From Callipepla californica brunnescens (Eukaryota; Chordata; Aves; Galliformes; Odontophoridae): 64,000 bases of DNA. The stretch lies in the NCBI GenBank assembly GCA_023055505.1, contig JALIRH010000002.1:868001-932000 (forward strand), given 5' to 3'. The position numbers and the translations under genes are program-made. Below the pieces are notes generated by a model. The model did no database searches. It saw only the letters and a program-made list of their open reading frames with translations, and was not told the origin of the DNA. This document shows, in pieces, positions 60,596 through 64,000 of this stretch. Within the stretch, counting starts at the first letter, position 1. The number at the start of each line of letters is the position of its first letter.

Positions 60596-61477
60596 CTCCA
60601 TGGTAAAAAAAAGTCCAACTCCATCATACTTTCTTTGTAGAAAAAGTGCTCCAGCTCATTTATTATCTTCAAATATTTCTTTATTCCTTCATTGGCTTTT
60701 TTCTTTTTGTTGTTGTTTTTGTTTGTTTGTTTGTTTGTTTGTTTGTTTTGCAAAGTGGGCTGCATGCATGTCATAATCCCAGGAAAGCCTCTTTAGCTGT
60801 TACAAAAAAATTTCATCCAATAAACCTGTAGACTTCATAGCGATACCTAGAAATTTTAAACGTGGACCGAGTCTGTTTAGTGTAAGTGCTGTACACACAA
60901 AAAAAATAAAGATAGCTTCAACCTCAAAGTACATAATAATTATATAAAGTGCAGAGAGGACATAATATTGCTAACAGACTTCTGCTATAGGATTTAAACT
61001 GTTATGTAGGAGTACAGATTTTGTGTTGTACACATTCTGTATTACAGGCTACTAAGGGTACATTCTGTGCTGCATAAATTAAATCTTTGAAACTAGAGCC
61101 AGAAGAAATATCAAAGGAAGAACAGGCAAAGGTAGGATGATGTGCTTCGGATAATGGGAAATCCTAGATGTCACAGATGGCACAGGGCATGCTGGGTTGC
61201 CCACTGAGGAGATTCTCAAAGCCATACAGGACATAGGATAAGCAGCTGCCATGACATTAGTGTGTACTCATTCCTTGGCCTATGGTACCTGATCTTACCT
61301 GCCAGGGTATGGGCATGGCTCTCCTGGAGGGCATAGGCAGACATATTCAGGTATTACGTCTAGGAAAGCTGCTCTGGGTGAGAGTGAAATTCTTTGTTAC
61401 TTTGTTGGTGGAATAAACGAATCCATTTTGCCATGTCACTTCTACCTAAGTCATATCATGAAATTCATGTACATGAA
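60596..61477. other. No gene seen
   Basis: Holds the TTTG microsatellite. No supported exon or RNA gene. Confidence 0.4.
60717..60750. repeat. (TTTG)n microsatellite
   Basis: Seven to eight perfect TTTG units preceded by a short GTT run. Confidence 0.9.
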
Positions 61478-61531
61478 TATTGGACTCAGTGACCCTTACG
61501 GGTCCCTTCTAACCTGGGCTATTCTATATTA
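61478..61531 (+). mobile_element. CR1 tail fragment
   Basis: TTGGACTCAGTGACCCTTAC, then GGGTCCCTTCTAACCTGGGC and TATTCTATATTA, a plus-oriented CR1 tail of a slightly different subfamily (GGGTCCCTTC type). Confidence 0.75.
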
Positions 61532-62767
61532 CTGGCCTCTTTATACACTTCAGGGAGTGTCAAGAGGTAAAAGGCAAGGCTGGTGTAAGAAATACGTAGA
61601 ACTGTTGCATGAATACTTTATGCTGAGAATGAGAAGGTCTCCTGCCACAATGCAGCATTCCTTGGTGAATGGTCCAGCACCCCTAGCCCCTATGATACAC
61701 CTCTAGGCCTTGCTTTGACAGAACCAAAATGTAATAAAAACTGAAGGATTTAAACCCTTCCAGCTTCTACATCTAGAAGTTACTTTGCTCTTAGAGTACT
61801 ACTCATTTTTCATAAGTCTGTCCTGCTTGTCTCCTCACTCCTTGCTGCCTAACTGCTTAATCATTATGTTTTGCCATTTTCTCATTATTTTGAAAGGCAA
61901 AATGCTCTTTGCTGATTCCCCTCTGCTCCTCCAGATACTGCCTGCCTCCTTCCCCAGAGCTATCCCTGCCTTCCAGCAGGCCTTTGTCTCTCTTTCTCCC
62001 AAAGATAATTTGCTGTGGAGTTTTTATCTTCACAGTATACTGTTCTTTTTTTTTTCTTCTTCTTATTTATTTTTCTTATTTTAAGTATTTTCCAAGCTAT
62101 AACGATCTTCCACAGACAATATGCCATCTGTATGTCTTACCTTTGTGGCTTCTTTTCATTCAAATGAGGATAAATGCCACTAATGAGTTTTGAAAGGAAG
62201 TGACACTGTATGAATGTGGAATGAGCCAAAGAAGAAGTTGCTGGGAATCTCAGTGAGAATTCGCCTGGGATATCTGTGCCTTGGGGATTATAGAACTGGG
62301 GCACCCCTTTAGCTCTGAATGGGGTATTGGATTGTTTTACTCTTGTCTCTGCTGCTACAGGACTGGGTGTCCTTGAGCAACATCCAAATATACATGTAGC
62401 CTGGAAACATCTTAAAAATGTTATTTTCAACATGCTGAAAGTGTTGTTTCTCCTTGTGTGAATGCTTTAGTACTGGAACATTGGATTGCAGCAATTATGT
62501 ACTTCACCTCCACTAGCCAAAGTAACTTACACTAGTTTCATTAAGCCACAGTAGCTGGTGTTGAAGCAGATTACAGAGTGCTTACATGTGCTTTTCCACT
62601 AGTTTTGCTGCAGGGAGGAAACCAGGGGAGACACTAGTAAACCTACTGGTTTCTTAGCCATGTATTTTTTTAAACATATCAGTTATGACAAGTTTAATTC
62701 CTGTATCTCTTTCTTTCTGAATAATTTCCAGAGTTATAGTAAGATAGTAAAGCAAATCTTCTAAGAC
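61532..62767. other. No gene seen
   Basis: A T-rich run lies near 62045. No supported exon, RNA gene or transposon. Confidence 0.4.
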
Positions 62768-63225
62768 TTAGAATCACAGAATCATAGAAGCATTTTAGTT
62801 GGAAGGAACCTCTAAGATCATCTAGTCAAAATCCTCTGCAACAAACGGGTATCTACAGCTAGATCAGGTTTCTCAGAGCCTTGTTCAGCCTGACCTTGAA
62901 TTTCTGCAGGAATGGGGCTTCCACCACCTCTCTGGGCAGCCTGTTCCAGTGCTTCACTACCCTCATTTTCAAAATCTTTTCCTTATATCCAACCTAAATC
63001 TTCCCTCTTTTAGATTGAAACCATTTCCCCTTGTCCTATCACAACAGACCCCGCTAAGGAGTCTGTACCTTCCTTCTTATAGCCCTAATATCTTGCACTT
63101 GGATTTGGTGAACATCTTGAGGTTCACATGAGCACACTGCTCAAGCTTGTCTAGGTGTCTCTGGATGGCACCCCATCCCCAGGTGTGTCGACCACAGCAC
63201 ACAGCCTGGTGGTTATCACAGGTAT
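62768..63225 (-). mobile_element. CR1 LINE, about 0.45 kb, with internal deletion
   Basis: The 3' part (62768-63050) shows TAGAATCACAGAATCATAGA, CCTTGAATTTCTGCAGGAAT, CTCTGGGCAGCCTGTTCCAG and CCCCTTGTCCTATCACAACA. From about 63090 a different, more 5' block of CR1 ORF2 follows in antisense (CTTGTCTAGGTGTCTCTGGA, TGTGTCGACCACAGCACACA). The RT segment normally between them is missing, so either a deletion joined the blocks or two copies lie side by side. Confidence 0.85.
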
Positions 63226-64000
63226 CTTACAGTCCGTTTCCCAGGCTTTTGCATACAGAAGAGGGAACTTTTAGTTTTAAGGATGTATTCTGTTCCCAGA
63301 CACCAATTTCTCACCTTAGTCAAGGGAAATAGACACGTACATCATCCCTTGCTCTTCATTTGTTTGAAGCACACTGATTGCAGAGAAATCTCATGATGTT
63401 TAGGACCCTATGATTCTGGAGCATGGTTGTTTTTTGTTTCCTTTTTTTTCCCAGGCCAATGGCACAGATGTTGGGACCCAGTGTTTTCCTGAGCAGAAAA
63501 GCCCAGTTGCTGTTCACTAAGAATGGGAACCACGGAGGTGCTCTCCAGAATCACTTTTTACTCTCCCTGGAGCCTGTGACAGGATGGAAATATTGCTAAA
63601 GCCAGAAGAGGAAGATTAGAGTGTTAATGAGTATTTAAGTAGAAACACCTGCATGGAGTGTCATTAGAGCTATTAACTGAGTGCCATCATGGCTATTACC
63701 CTGGAAAGTATCATAAATATGAATACCAGGAAAATATTTTTCCTCCTGCATGTTCTGCTTTCTGCAGAATAGAAAAGAAGATTTGGCCTCACGTGAATGA
63801 AGCCATTAGCTGGAAATGCTTTTCCTCTTATTAGCACAACCACAAAATAACAACAGCTCCTGCAGCCTTTAAAACCTTGATTTGGTGGGAGGATGTTCCA
63901 CAGATGTTTCATTAATGCTGTGCAGGGCTTCTGGCTGTTATCGAATTCAGACTCACTTATTCTTTTCTCTGCAGTTAAATGAGCTTCTCATTGCTGCACC
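63226..64000. other. No confirmed gene; possible splice acceptor at the right edge
   Basis: A good acceptor (TTATTCTTTTCTCTGCAG, AG at 63973-63974) precedes the last 26 bp, which are open in the first frame (LNELLIAA). This is too short to identify. Nothing else was recognised. Confidence 0.3.

Overview
The window is vertebrate nuclear DNA, almost certainly from a bird and most likely a galliform (chicken, turkey, quail or relative). The evidence is about 40 truncated CR1 retroposons ending in the avian-type tail (TTCCAACCTTAATGATTCTA and its reverse complement), one remnant mariner with termini like the chicken Galluhop/mariner1_GG family, two old MIR-like SINEs and an L3/CR1-clade fossil. 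Base composition is AT-rich. There is no long coding frame, no bacterial or organellar signature, and nearly all open frames are short and chance-like. The window reads as intergenic or intronic DNA of a gene-poor region.

Region by region. 0-2 kb: the only convincing gene signal, on the minus strand. A TATA box (1739-1747) lies about 30 bp upstream of a short 5' leader and an exon (1637-1688) that encodes a 17-residue signal peptide and ends in a good donor in phase 1. The rest of that gene was not found and should lie leftward, probably beyond position 1. 2-18 kb: sparse CR1 tails on both strands, a GGCAA pentanucleotide array at 8.5 kb, a CR1 cluster at 11.5-12.1 kb, a TATA-like motif at 13.07 kb, a poly(A) tract at 13.8 kb and a MIR-like SINE at 15.7 kb. 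18.2-23.1 kb: the longest stretch with no recognisable repeat. 23-37 kb: CR1 copies including a 750-bp one at 25.6 kb and one at 31.8 kb that still carries a readable C-terminal reverse-transcriptase frame. 37-46 kb: a second MIR-like SINE, more CR1 tails and the L3-like fossil at 44.6-45.0 kb. 46-53 kb: two copies of an unclassified 179-bp repeat, one interrupting a CR1, and a CATC microsatellite. 53-57 kb: the mariner with a CR1 nested inside it. 57-64 kb: further CR1 copies, and a possible splice acceptor at the right end.

No operon, pathway or multi-gene system is visible. I found no convincing undescribed biological system. The items most worth checking are the signal-peptide exon with its TATA promoter, the paired 179-bp repeat, and the mariner/CR1 nest. 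Repeat boundaries were judged by eye against remembered family patterns and may be off by 10-30 bp.
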